The position numbers were made by a program, and so were the translations under genes. Shown one piece after another: positions 37,070 through 45,923 of a DNA stretch of 51,170 nucleotides. A model generated the notes under the pieces. It did no database searches. It saw nothing but the letters and a program-made list of their open reading frames with translations, and had not been told where the DNA came from. The first letter of the stretch is position 1. Each line of letters begins with the position of its first letter. Location of the stretch: NCBI GenBank assembly GCA_905478165.1, contig CAJQHK010000011.1, forward strand, positions 1 to 51,170, read 5' to 3'. The stretch is from an uncultured Rickettsiales bacterium (GTDB lineage Bacteria; Pseudomonadota; Alphaproteobacteria; Rickettsiales; UBA1997).

Positions 37070-38431
37070 CTAGGATATAATGGAAATAAAACCTAAAAAT
37101 ACAAAAAAAGCAGTTGCATCTATTAATGTTGTCAAAAAAACGCCAGAAGAAATTGCGGGATCAAACTTTAGTCTGCTTAATATAATAGGAATCGCTGCTC
37201 CGAGTAAACAAGATACCAAGATAGATATAAAAATAGATATAAAAATAGATAATGATAAAATATAATTATGTTGCCACACATAACAAACGCTAGCAGCAAC
37301 AAAAGCCAAGAAAAAACCATTTAAAGACCCTACTACCGACTCTTTGCACACAACCTTCCAATAACCAATACTTCTAATCTCTAAAGTAGCGATAGCTCTT
37401 ACCATAATTGCCAAAGTCTGATTTCCTGCAGCGCCAGAAATTGATGCAACTATAGGAAGTAAAACCGCTATTACTACCATCTTTTCAATTTCATCAGCAA
37501 AAAGAGCTATGATTACAGCTGAAAAACTGGTAAAAATTAAACTAATGAAAAGCCAAGGTATTCTAGATTTAGCGGTGATGTAGTTAGATGAATGAAGGTT
37601 GGTGTCATTTACACCAGCTAATAACAAGATATCTTCCTCATCCTCTTCCTCTACTATATCTATCACGTCACTTGCATATATCAATCCCACCAACCTATTG
37701 TCACTATCGGTTATAACTAAATATTGTAAAGAATATTTAGTAAAATATCGAGCAGCCTCCTCTTGATTAGCGTTAACATTAATCGATTGTAACTCATTAT
37801 GATTAGAGATTAGATCCTTAAGAATAACATTCTTCTTATGTTTTATGATTTTACTAACAGGAATCTCAGCTATAGGTATGTCACTATCATTAATTAAAAT
37901 AATATTATAAAATTCGTCACATAAATCATCTTTTTCTTGTAAAAATCTTGTTGCGTCGCCGATAGTCCAACTATCATTTATGGCAATAAAATTCTGATTC
38001 ATAACCCTCCCAATACTACCTTCTGGATAATTTAATGTTTTTTGAATGTTAGCAGATAACTCATTCGGTAAATTATCAATTACTTCATCAATTTCCTCTC
38101 TATCTAAATCTCCTATTATCTTTACGATATCATCTAGATCCAAATTCTTTATGCCTCTAGCGATATATTTTGACCCCAGTAAATCCAGAACCTCTTCCTT
38201 AATGTGATCTTCGAGGTAAATAAGAAATTTTAACTCCACATTACAAACTGCTGCGATTATCCTAATCCTAAATTCAGAATCTATGTTTGAAATTAATTCC
38301 GCCTGATCAACAGGATGTAACCCCAAGAATAATGACTCTGTCTCGGAATTTTTACCATGTTTGATAAAAAATAGGATTTTTTCCCTCTTGCTAGCCTTAT
38401 CCGATTCATTTAAACCAATTATATCTGACAT
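37070..38431 (-). CDS. mgtE: Magnesium transporter MgtE
   Basis: MgtE is a Mg2+-gated channel for magnesium uptake. The 453-residue product has the cytosolic N domain (LFLGLHPVDQAELISNID...LPNELSANIQKTLNYPEGSIGRVMN). Two CBS domains follow, ending VGLIYASDVIDIVEEEDEED, and then five membrane helices with SGAAGNQTLAIMVRA, the pore motif. I chose ATG 38429-38431 over an upstream in-frame TTG at 38470. The gene ends one base before lptA. Pairing of mgtE with the lpt genes is not a conserved arrangement that I know of. Confidence 0.94.
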   Translation of the reverse strand: MSDIIGLNESDKASKREKILFFIKHGKNSETESLFLGLHPVDQAELISNIDSEFRIRIIAAVCNVELKFLIYLEDHIKEEVLDLLGSKYIARGIKNLDLDDIVKIIGDLDREEIDEVIDNLPNELSANIQKTLNYPEGSIGRVMNQNFIAINDSWTIGDATRFLQEKDDLCDEFYNIILINDSDIPIAEIPVSKIIKHKKNVILKDLISNHNELQSINVNANQEEAARYFTKYSLQYLVITDSDNRLVGLIYASDVIDIVEEEDEEDILLLAGVNDTNLHSSNYITAKSRIPWLFISLIFTSFSAVIIALFADEIEKMVVIAVLLPIVASISGAAGNQTLAIMVRAIATLEIRSIGYWKVVCKESVVGSLNGFFLAFVAASVCYVWQHNYILSLSIFISIFISILVSCLLGAAIPIILSRLKFDPAISSGVFLTTLIDATAFFVFLGFISIIS

Positions 38432-38598
38432 AATTTTAAAATTATCAAAAATTAAAACACTTCCACACAAGAACCCATTAAAAATACTTAGGTTGATTTT
38501 TTAAGAATTTCTATACCGCCTATCTAAGCTAAGATTGAATATTTTGTCAAACAGATTATACTCCTAAACTTGTTTAGTGAAATGCTACGACAAAATCA

Positions 38599-39114
38599 CT
38601 ACCAATGACTCCATCTCGTATCGCCAAAACCATCCAATCTATATAAATCTGTAACACTGTGGTTACCCAACATAAATCTGGCCCTACTACCCGGTAAAGT
38701 GGGGTTAAAACCTACCATTCTTAAAGAACCTAATGCATAATGTCGACAATATTGATGCCCACGCCAAAATATAGTATTGTAGTCACTAACATTCTTGTTA
38801 ACTTCTAAATCATTATTCCAATCTATTGGCATTTCTTTTTTATACCTTCTGCTTAACTTCGACTTGTTAAGAGGTTGTGCTAATAGATCAGCATCCCTAC
38901 TCCAACGATAAAAGGTCATAAAAAATACCCCTCCAAAATTCGTTGCCAAACCAGATTCACAACCATGCATCCACCCAAGTCTAAAGCCATAACTTGCTTC
39001 CTCAGGGGCCTTTGGAGCTTGATTGAATATTTTGCCCATAGGTTTGTACCAATATGCGCCACAAGAGGAAAATAAAGTTAATATTAATATTAACGCAACA
39101 CTCTTCAAAATCAT
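38599..39114 (-). CDS. GC-motif lipoprotein B (unknown family)
   Basis: From ATG 39112-39114 the product is 171 residues with a lipoprotein signal (VALILILTLFSSC, Cys 18). An alternative ATG at 39127-39129 would add five residues. Starting at 39243 would overlap grxC and bury the signal. The mature protein has YGFRLGWMHGCESG (GC at 51-52), a variable middle, then YNTIFWRGHQYCRH with a second Cys at 123, and a C-terminal RARFMLGNHSV region. It shares the two-cysteine plan with lipoproteins A and C and is the longest of the three. The two cysteines could form a periplasmic disulfide. It lies just downstream of grxC. Function unknown. Confidence 0.75.
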   Translation of the reverse strand: MILKSVALILILTLFSSCGAYWYKPMGKIFNQAPKAPEEASYGFRLGWMHGCESGLATNFGGVFFMTFYRWSRDADLLAQPLNKSKLSRRYKKEMPIDWNNDLEVNKNVSDYNTIFWRGHQYCRHYALGSLRMVGFNPTLPGSRARFMLGNHSVTDLYRLDGFGDTRWSHW

Positions 39115-39151
39115 AACATAACTTGACATAAATATTGTACTAAGGATGTCA

Positions 39152-39385
39152 TTACTCAGAATTTTTAAAATATTCGTACAAATCATCACTACCACCAATA
39201 TGCTTGTCATCGATAAAGATCTGTGGTACAGTTTTTCTACCACCAGACCTAGTTAACATCTCTTCCATTAATTGAGCAGAATCAATCTTGATTTCCTTGT
39301 AGGGGATATCTCTGTCATTAAGCATTTTTTTTGCCCTAACGCAATAAGGACATATCTTGCTGGTGTAAATTTCTACATTTTTCAT
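39152..39385 (-). CDS. grxC: Glutaredoxin (GrxC-type)
   Basis: This 77-residue cytoplasmic dithiol glutaredoxin reduces disulfides using glutathione. It has the active site KICPYCVRAKKML near residue 10, the cis-proline TVPQIFIDDKHIGGSDDL, and full length for the GrxC group. It fits with the glutathione-dependent formaldehyde pathway also present in this window. It precedes lipoprotein B by a short gap and is probably cotranscribed with it. Confidence 0.95.
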   Translation of the reverse strand: MKNVEIYTSKICPYCVRAKKMLNDRDIPYKEIKIDSAQLMEEMLTRSGGRKTVPQIFIDDKHIGGSDDLYEYFKNSE

Positions 39386-39705
39386 TTAGTCTAAAATATT
39401 GGGTTTATATCAAAAAACTTGGATTCAATAATTATACTAACTACCTTAAATAACTATTGCTATAAAATATTTTTTAACGACCGCCTTATAATACCAACAA
39501 ATAAGTAGTCTTGAGATAAAGAAAGAAAAAGATGCAGATGTAGATTGCAATTCAATATTAAACAACTTCTTCTTTGATGATTAGCATCAAATTCATTAGT
39601 CTAAAACTATATGTTTTGTTCAAATTAGAGGTTTAATTTAGCAGCACGCAGATTTGTCTCCAACTAGTTATTTACATAAAATTTTTAATGTCCTAGCCGC
39701 AATAT
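39386..39705. other. Intergenic stretch between grxC and the U32 gene
   Basis: This 320-bp stretch holds no ORF I would call. TAATACCAACAAATAAG at 39488-39504 vaguely resembles the terminal repeat of the dispersed element. The rest may be decayed IS sequence, but nothing can be assigned. Confidence 0.35.
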
Positions 39706-41322
39706 TTATAACATTTCACCTATTTTCTTTTTTTTAATTAATTCTCTAGCAGATTTATACTTATCGTCATTCCAAAAAATTAAACAACCATTACAACCTT
39801 TGCCGCAACAACCATCCATACCAATCTTAGCAACTTTTGCAATGGTTTTGGATGAATCTGCATCATTTTGCTTATTATCTAGATATTTATCCTTCTGTTT
39901 TTGATAAATATGCTGATTCTTATCGTTAATTTCTAATTTTTGAGCTGCCTTGTGTAAGGATTTTCTACTTTTTTCGACAAGATTAAGGTTTTTATTTTTT
40001 CTAATTAATGTCAATTCTGGTAGCAGCCTCTTAAGATCGACAACATCTTCTTCGTGAAATATGGCAGAACTCAACCTAACACCTTCATTTTTCTGACTCT
40101 GATTAACGACATCAGTAATAACTCCAGTTTTAGCATTCTTAAACTCATAAATTCGAAGTAAAATAACTTCTGAACGATAAGGGCTCATAAATTCCAAAAC
40201 ATCGCCAGCAACAAGATGATTTTTAATATCGATAATTATGTCATCATCTTCCCAACATCTTACCCTAGCAATATATTCATGAACAGAGGATGATTTTGTG
40301 CTATTATAATCATGAGCTAGATTGGTTAATCTACCATCGTGAAAGGCCAAACTATAACCGCGATTAGAGATAGCATCCAATTCAGGCATGTATTTTTGAT
40401 AATCCCAATTTGTAGGATTTTTATAATAATCATCAATTGCCAAGCGATAAATTCTAGCAACTGATCCAGCGTAAAACTCACTTTTATTTCTACCCTCAAC
40501 TTTTAAAGAATCGATGCCAATTTCTAAATATTGATCTAATTTTGGCATTAAACAAAGATCTTTAGCGTTAAGAATATAAGATCCGTGCATGTCCTCCTCA
40601 AAAGGCATCAACTCACCTGGGCGAATCTCCTCTTCTAAGAAAAAATTAAATAAATCTTTATTTTGATCATTAATTTCAATAGTTTCTTCGCTATTATCTT
40701 TGAGTTTTATCTTTAATTTATAACTCCAGCGACAACTATGTGCACAACTCCCTTGATTTGCACCCCTTTCTGACATAAAGTTAGAAAGCAAGCATCTGCC
40801 AGAATAAGTCATACACATTGATCCGTGAACAAAAGTTTCTATCTTGATATCTGGACAATCTTTTCTGATTTGTTTTAATTCATCAAAACTAACTTCTCTT
40901 GCCAAAACAACCAAAGATGCACCCTGCTCTTCCCAAAAATCAACTGACAAAGAAGAGCAAATATTTGCTTGAGTTGAGATGTGAAGTTCTAAACCAGGTG
41001 CGCGTTTTTTTACATAATTAAAAATACCTGGATCAGCAACTATTAGTCCATCCGGCTTTAATTTATCAACAGTTTCGATATATTGTGGTAATTTTTCAAT
41101 ATCCTTATTATGAGAAAATAAATTTAATGTGAGGTAAACTTTCTTACCATGATCATGAGCGTATTTTATGCCCTCAACAAGATCTTCAAGAGAGAATGAA
41201 CTTTTAGTACGAAGTGACATATCCGGAGTGCCACAATATACAGCATCAGCACCATAAAGAATTGCAGTCTTCATGCGATCTAGAGAGCCCGCCGGTATTA
41301 ATAATTCAGATTTTTTTTTCAT
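39706..41322 (-). CDS. U32-family protein, TrhP (YegQ)-like tRNA hydroxylation protein
   Basis: U32 proteins of the YegQ/TrhP group take part in 5-hydroxyuridine formation in tRNA; they are annotated as collagenase-like peptidases. The 538-residue product has ELLIPAGSLDRMKTAILYGADAVYCG at the N-terminus, LTLNLFSHN, and the Cys-containing signature SGRCLLSNFMSERGANQGSCAHSCRW. DSLKVEGRNKSEFYAGSVARIYR is also present. The C-terminus carries an extra Cys-rich block (DGCCGKGCNGCLIFWNDDKY). I chose ATG 41320-41322, directly before KKKSELLIPAG; the frame is open further upstream but that would overlap the adjacent lipoprotein gene. Confidence 0.88.
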   Translation of the reverse strand: MKKKSELLIPAGSLDRMKTAILYGADAVYCGTPDMSLRTKSSFSLEDLVEGIKYAHDHGKKVYLTLNLFSHNKDIEKLPQYIETVDKLKPDGLIVADPGIFNYVKKRAPGLELHISTQANICSSLSVDFWEEQGASLVVLAREVSFDELKQIRKDCPDIKIETFVHGSMCMTYSGRCLLSNFMSERGANQGSCAHSCRWSYKLKIKLKDNSEETIEINDQNKDLFNFFLEEEIRPGELMPFEEDMHGSYILNAKDLCLMPKLDQYLEIGIDSLKVEGRNKSEFYAGSVARIYRLAIDDYYKNPTNWDYQKYMPELDAISNRGYSLAFHDGRLTNLAHDYNSTKSSSVHEYIARVRCWEDDDIIIDIKNHLVAGDVLEFMSPYRSEVILLRIYEFKNAKTGVITDVVNQSQKNEGVRLSSAIFHEEDVVDLKRLLPELTLIRKNKNLNLVEKSRKSLHKAAQKLEINDKNQHIYQKQKDKYLDNKQNDADSSKTIAKVAKIGMDGCCGKGCNGCLIFWNDDKYKSARELIKKKKIGEML

Positions 41323-41346
41323 TATAAAAGAGGATTTAATGATAAT

Positions 41347-41366
41347 AAAGGTGGAAATTGGTATTA
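41347..41366 (-). repeat. Terminal-repeat fragment of the dispersed element at a lipoprotein stop codon
   Basis: Read on the minus strand this is TAATACCAATTTCCACCTTT, matching the element's end. Its first three bases are the TAA stop of GC-motif lipoprotein C. No further element sequence follows before the U32 gene. Confidence 0.6.
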
Positions 41367-41684
41367 TATCACATCCCAATCCTGTATATAAGTACATTGC
41401 TCATAACCATCGTAATATCCCGAGGCAAATTGCTCATTATTTATTAAGTCTTCAGTATTTAATCTAGTACCAATTACTTCTGCCAGCATACCTTTAGAAA
41501 CAACTCTTGTTCCATGTTGACAGCCATGCTCAAATCCTCGACCATAATCTGTATCTGTCGAAGGTAAATTTTTCATACCCCAGAATGGACGCGATAATGT
41601 CCAATCATTCCAGCCCTTTGGCAAGGTACATGAAGAACAGAAAATAAAAATTATACTGATGAAAGCTAAGTTTTTATAAACCAT
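41364..41684 (-). CDS. GC-motif lipoprotein C (unknown family)
   Basis: From ATG 41682-41684 the product is 106 residues with a lipoprotein signal (AFISIIFIFCSSC, Cys 19). The start overlaps the 3' end of asd by 11 bases, so the two are coupled. The longer frame to 41732 would bury the signal. The mature part has DYGRGFEHGCQHG (GC at 54-55) and FASGYYDGYEQC with the second Cys at 97, the same plan as lipoproteins A and B. The stop codon falls in a terminal-repeat fragment of the dispersed element. Function unknown. Confidence 0.75.
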   Translation of the reverse strand: MVYKNLAFISIIFIFCSSCTLPKGWNDWTLSRPFWGMKNLPSTDTDYGRGFEHGCQHGTRVVSKGMLAEVIGTRLNTEDLINNEQFASGYYDGYEQCTYIQDWDVI

Positions 41685-42687
41685 GCTTTTGAACCAGTAA
41701 TTCAGCAATTTGAACTGCATTGAGTGCTGCACCCTTTCTAAGATTATCTGCGCAAACCCAAATATTTAGGCCATGTTCAACAGTATCATCTTTCCTAATC
41801 CTAGAGACATAAACCGGATCCTGAGCAGCTGTTTCGATAGGAGTAGCATAAGTATTTTCCTCAGGCCTATCTACTAACAAAACACCTTCAGCATTTTCTA
41901 AGGCATCCCTTGCCTGCTCTACTGAAATTTTATTTTTAAATTCAATGGCAATTGCTTCACCATGAGAAACAAAGGTCGGAACTCTTACGCAAGTTGCATT
42001 AATTTCGATATCATCACCCATAATTTTTTTAGTCTCAACTTTCATTTTCCACTCCTCCTTAGTTGCGCCATCTGACATAAATATGTCAATATGAGGTATT
42101 ACATTAAAAGCAATTCTTTTTGGAAAATTTTTAGGCGCAACATTTTGATTCTGATAAACCTTTTTAGTTGAGTCAAATAACTCGTCCATAGCGTCCTTAC
42201 CAGCACCAGAAGTTGATTGGTAGGTTGAAACTACAATTCTTTTAATTTGAGCAATATCATGAAGAGGTTTTAAAGCGACAACCATCTGAATTGTTGAGCA
42301 ATTTGGATTAGCGATAATGTTAGATTTTTTATAATCACCTAAAGAGTCGGGATTGACTTCCGGAACTATTAACGGAACGTCATCATGAACTCTAAAAAAA
42401 GAGCTATTATCAATAACAACGCAACCAGCCTTTGCTGCAATTGGAGCATATTTTGAAGAAGCAGCGCCACCTGGAGAAAAAAGAGCAATTTTAGTGCCGG
42501 TAAAATCATACTTATCAAGATTTTCGACTATTAGAGTTTTGTCACCGTAAGTAACTTTTTTACCAACAGACCTCTCTGAAGCTAAAGCCACAACTTCATC
42601 TGCCGGAAAATTCCTTTCCGATAAGATTGATATAATTTCTCGTCCAACATTACCTGTTGCGCCAACAATTGCTATTTTTCTTGTCAT
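41674..42687 (-). CDS. asd: Aspartate-semialdehyde dehydrogenase
   Basis: Asd reduces aspartyl phosphate to the semialdehyde, the branch point to lysine, meso-diaminopimelate, threonine and methionine. The 337-residue enzyme has the NADP-binding IAIVGATGNVGREIISIL, the SPGGAASSKYAP loop, the catalytic cysteine in ANPNCSTIQM, STYQSTSGAGKDAMDEL, and CVRVPTFVSHGEA. Length is standard. A cell with a peptidoglycan precursor need (see mraZ-rsmH-ftsL) would require it for diaminopimelate. It overlaps lipoprotein C. Confidence 0.96.
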   Translation of the reverse strand: MTRKIAIVGATGNVGREIISILSERNFPADEVVALASERSVGKKVTYGDKTLIVENLDKYDFTGTKIALFSPGGAASSKYAPIAAKAGCVVIDNSSFFRVHDDVPLIVPEVNPDSLGDYKKSNIIANPNCSTIQMVVALKPLHDIAQIKRIVVSTYQSTSGAGKDAMDELFDSTKKVYQNQNVAPKNFPKRIAFNVIPHIDIFMSDGATKEEWKMKVETKKIMGDDIEINATCVRVPTFVSHGEAIAIEFKNKISVEQARDALENAEGVLLVDRPEENTYATPIETAAQDPVYVSRIRKDDTVEHGLNIWVCADNLRKGAALNAVQIAELLVQKHGL

Positions 42688-42771
42688 AATTTATTCATAA
42701 GTTTCTACAATTTTCAAAAAAATTATAATCAATATTGTGTTTAATTGCAATGATAAACTGAAAATCTTATT

Positions 42772-42896
42772 GGTATTACATCATTTTCCATCTATAATAC
42801 TGAGTAAATAATGACATGATCTAGCTTTATCTTTTAATCCCCTAATTACCAAAAAGACTTGCACCCTATTAACATGGTGCGGTTGTTTTTTGAAAA
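42772..42896 (+). repeat. Variant copy (E4) of the dispersed element
   Basis: This copy shares TCTAGCTTTATCTTTTAATC, ACCAAAAAGACTTGCACCCT and ATTAACATGGTGCGG with E1/E2 but has its own left part (TGACATGATC), also found in E5. The hairpin arms are GCACC and GGTGC, different bases from E1 (CCCTAT/ATAGGG) but still pairing. A TTGTTTTTT run follows, so it could act as a plus-strand terminator. It lies between asd and hdaA, both minus. Confidence 0.7.
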
Positions 42897-42920
42897 TATT
42901 AATCTTAAAATATTTTGGCA

Positions 42921-43580
42921 TTAGACATTTAAAATTTTCTTTAAGAAGGGAATAGTTATTTTTCTACCCCCTGCAAAACAACTCTCTTCGACTAAATTAG
43001 CAACTCTAAAAATATCGTCAAAATCTCTTTTTATATTAGATGATATATAATCTATAATTTTTGAATTAATCTTTAATTGTCGTTTAGAAAAATACTTAGT
43101 TAATAAAATCTTTACCAAATCATCATCAGGATTTTCAATCTCTAACTGATGTATGTTTTTAATTCTAGACTTAACATCTTCTAATCTCCAATTGAGATCG
43201 GCCAGCTTTTTTGAACTAGAAAATAATAGAAAAGCCTCTTTTTCTTTGATTATGTTAATTAAGTGAAATAAAAATTCCTGACCTACCACCTTACAGACAT
43301 CATCTAAGTAATAAAACATACCCCGGTCAATGATATTATTTAATTCTGAGACCAAAATATTAGAAACATCTTTAGCATTAAAATTAAGTCGCCAAAGGTT
43401 GATAAAGGAAGTTTTTCCAGAATTTTTAGCACCTATCAGACAAGTAATATTTGGTAAAGCGTTATTTTTAAAGCGATATTGATCAAGAAAATGAAAAATT
43501 TTTAAATTTGAATGGCATATTGTTAGATCATCGTCAATATTTTGACCATTAATATCAAAATTAAATGATAGTTGAGTCAT
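42921..43580 (-). CDS. hdaA: DnaA-related regulatory inactivation protein HdaA
   Basis: HdaA, with the sliding clamp, stimulates ATP hydrolysis by DnaA and prevents re-initiation. The 219-residue protein begins MTQLSFNF, close to the QLSLPL-type clamp-binding motif expected at the N-terminus. A reduced AAA+ module follows, with LIGAKNSGKTSFINLW near residue 48 and MFYYLDDVCKV as Walker B. The DnaA-like lid includes SRIKNIHQLEIENPDDDLVKILLTKYF. The DNA-binding domain of DnaA is absent, as in Hda. Its start overlaps the fabD stop by one base. Confidence 0.85.
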   Translation of the reverse strand: MTQLSFNFDINGQNIDDDLTICHSNLKIFHFLDQYRFKNNALPNITCLIGAKNSGKTSFINLWRLNFNAKDVSNILVSELNNIIDRGMFYYLDDVCKVVGQEFLFHLINIIKEKEAFLLFSSSKKLADLNWRLEDVKSRIKNIHQLEIENPDDDLVKILLTKYFSKRQLKINSKIIDYISSNIKRDFDDIFRVANLVEESCFAGGRKITIPFLKKILNV

Positions 43581-44527
43581 TATGCTACTAATTCTTCTAT
43601 ATCTTTAATATTTTGAATCGATTTAGTATTAATGTTTTTACAAGTTCTAGAAGTTAAACCTGTTAATACTTTTCCAGACCCAATCTCAACAATATTTTCA
43701 ATTCCATGATTTTCCATCAACAATATCGTCTCTCTCCACCTAACCTGACCAGTAATCTGTCTTACTAAAGATTTTTTTATATGATCTGAATCCTCAGAAA
43801 AATTAGCATCAACATTGTTAATGAATCTAATCTCCGGCGTCTTTACCATGATATCCGGCAATATCTCTTCCATATCTTTTTTAGCATTAAACATTAACTG
43901 AGAATGAAAAGCTCCGCTCACTGGTAATTTAATAGCCCTTCTAATACCCTTTTCTTTAGCAATCTTAATTGCGTTATCAATGGCTAAAATAGACCCACTA
44001 ATAATAATTTGACCAACAGAATTATCATTAGCAATCTGACAAACTTCAGACCCAGAAGCAGCTTCTAAAGTTATTTCCTTAACTACATCATAGTCGGTAT
44101 TTAAAATTGCCGCCATGGAACCTTCGGTCTTTTCTCCACATTTTGCCATAGAAGATCCTCTAATTCTTAATAACTTCGCAGCATCTTCTATCGAAATTGC
44201 CCTTGCGGCAGCTAAGGCCGAATATTCACCTAAAGAATGCCCAGCAACAATAGAGCATAAATTTGCAATGTCCTTTTCGAAATTCTTTTTTATTACCTCG
44301 ATAATAGCTAATGATACAGCCATCAAGGCTGGCTGGGTATTTTGAGTTTTACGTAACTCCTCATCTGGTCCATTAAAAATAATATCAGACAATTTAAAAC
44401 TTAATATGTCATCAACAATTTGAAAAACCTCTTTAGCAGAACTAAAATTTTCATATAAATCCTTACCCATCCCAACGATTTGCGATCCTTGCCCCGGAAA
44501 AACAAAGGCTGTATTATTTTTAATCAT
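43580..44527 (-). CDS. fabD: Malonyl-CoA:ACP transacylase FabD
   Basis: FabD transfers malonyl from CoA to acyl carrier protein to start each round of fatty-acid elongation. The 315-residue enzyme has FVFPGQGSQIVGMGKDLY at the N-terminus, the nucleophile motif VAGHSLGEYSALAAA near residue 92, and LPVSGAFHSQLM with the catalytic His. GSGKVLTGL is the C-terminal block. Length is standard. fabG, acpP and fabF, often next, are not adjacent. It lies between the NtrC-like gene and hdaA with tight spacing. Confidence 0.96.
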   Translation of the reverse strand: MIKNNTAFVFPGQGSQIVGMGKDLYENFSSAKEVFQIVDDILSFKLSDIIFNGPDEELRKTQNTQPALMAVSLAIIEVIKKNFEKDIANLCSIVAGHSLGEYSALAAARAISIEDAAKLLRIRGSSMAKCGEKTEGSMAAILNTDYDVVKEITLEAASGSEVCQIANDNSVGQIIISGSILAIDNAIKIAKEKGIRRAIKLPVSGAFHSQLMFNAKKDMEEILPDIMVKTPEIRFINNVDANFSEDSDHIKKSLVRQITGQVRWRETILLMENHGIENIVEIGSGKVLTGLTSRTCKNINTKSIQNIKDIEELVA

Positions 44528-44528
44528 T

Positions 44529-45923
44529 TTATTTTTTATGTTTAATATTTAAATATTTTGCCACGTCTTCAGATTTATATTTAAATTCCTTGAGAAATCT
44601 TTGAATTATCTCTTTTTGAATTTGTAATAATGTTTTATGATACCCTTCGTTGGTAAATAAATCAATAAATCTATTAGAATCTTTTAATGATGGCGCTCGC
44701 GCCTTATTGTCGTTAGCTCTAACGAGGTCAGGAAAATGCTCCACATCCAAATAATTACCATCACATAAAATTACAGCCTTAAGAATGACATTCCTAAGTT
44801 CTTTAATATTTTTTTTCCACCTATGATTAACCAGAACTTCCATAGCTTCCTCAGTAATTCCGCTTACCTCTTTATTTTCATTAATATTAAAAGTGTTACA
44901 AAAGCTATTAGCCAATAATTTGATATCAGCAACACCTCTTTGCTGTAAATTAGGTAACTCTATGAGAATTGCACTTAACCTCTTAAGTAAATCAAAATTA
45001 TTGGACTTATCCCCTAATAATTGAACTAAACTTTTAGAACTTGATGCTGCAATACGAGTATCAGATGTATACAAATCTATTGAATTGTATATTTCTACCT
45101 CGCCATATTGGATAAAATTTAATAATTTAGATTGCACGTCACGAGGCAAGTATTCAATGTTTTCTATATATAAAGTACCTTTATTTGCTATTCTGATTTT
45201 ACCATGCACCCTCTTTACATTTCCGTTTCGATCCTTTACATCATATCCAAATAAAATTTTATTAGCATTTTCTGGCATCATGTTTTTGCAATTAAAAATA
45301 GCAAATGGGTATCGTAATCTAGTCGAAGAATCATGCATTATTTTTGCAATTAACTCTCGACCAGAACCATCTTCGCCAGAAATAAAGACGGGAATCATAG
45401 AGTTTGCGGCCCTCCTTAGTAGTGCAATAACATTTTCCATTATTTTTGACTCAGTTACAATATCAGATATTGTAACTGAATCTTTAGTTCTTAGGTTTAT
45501 TTCAGATCCTCGATACCTTAAATTCTTCTTCTTAATAGCACTTAAAATGGAATTCGATAATTTATTGAAGATTTCCTTATCCCCCTTTATAATAAAATCA
45601 TAAGCCCCTAGGGATATAGTTTTAATAGCCAAGGATTTATCGGTACTTCCAGTAATAATAATAACCTGAGTACCACCTCTCTTGTCTTTAATTTGTTGCA
45701 ACACTTCGATACCACTTATATCCTTCATAAATAGGTTTAGCAATATTACGTCTATGTCTCTGTAAGAATGGCCGGCAATTTTTTTATCTTTTAAAAAGCA
45801 ATCGACAATATCTTGGCCTTTAGTAATTCTTACGGCTTCGTTACCCATTCTAGTTACGTAACTACTAAAGATATTAGATTCTACTGGACTATCATCAACA
45901 ATCGCTACTATATTTTTAATCAT
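44529..45923 (-). CDS. Degenerate NtrC-family response regulator (receiver + AAA+ + Fis-type HTH)
   Basis: This 464-residue protein has the NtrC/NtrX layout, but its key residues have changed. The receiver (1-125) keeps DD at 10-11, T91 and K113, but the phospho-acceptor position in VILLNLFM is N63 instead of Asp. In the AAA+ domain Walker A is GEDGSGRE (183-190, Lys replaced by Arg) and Walker B is TLYIENI (Asp-Glu replaced by Glu-Asn). The GAFTGA loop after LFGY is absent. Sensor-2-like WKKNIKELRN remains. The C-terminal HTH stops at VAKYLNIKHKK, shorter than usual. It probably does not hydrolyse ATP or activate sigma-54; it may be a structural or sigma-70 regulator. It lies just upstream of fabD. 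Confidence 0.8.
   Translation of the reverse strand: MIKNIVAIVDDSPVESNIFSSYVTRMGNEAVRITKGQDIVDCFLKDKKIAGHSYRDIDVILLNLFMKDISGIEVLQQIKDKRGGTQVIIITGSTDKSLAIKTISLGAYDFIIKGDKEIFNKLSNSILSAIKKKNLRYRGSEINLRTKDSVTISDIVTESKIMENVIALLRRAANSMIPVFISGEDGSGRELIAKIMHDSSTRLRYPFAIFNCKNMMPENANKILFGYDVKDRNGNVKRVHGKIRIANKGTLYIENIEYLPRDVQSKLLNFIQYGEVEIYNSIDLYTSDTRIAASSSKSLVQLLGDKSNNFDLLKRLSAILIELPNLQQRGVADIKLLANSFCNTFNINENKEVSGITEEAMEVLVNHRWKKNIKELRNVILKAVILCDGNYLDVEHFPDLVRANDNKARAPSLKDSNRFIDLFTNEGYHKTLLQIQKEIIQRFLKEFKYKSEDVAKYLNIKHKK

Noticed and set aside
38432-38470. TTG start at 38470 for mgtE
   Set aside because: The ATG at 38431 gives normal family length, and the extra 13 residues have no family support.
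41323-41397. Longer N-terminus for the U32 protein (start at 41397)
   Set aside because: It would overlap the adjacent lipoprotein gene, add residues not typical of the family, and the internal ATG directly precedes the conserved ELLIPAG block.
45085-45603. 172-codon plus-strand frame inside the NtrC-like gene
   Set aside because: It is antisense to a protein with clear domain structure; composition looks like a shadow.
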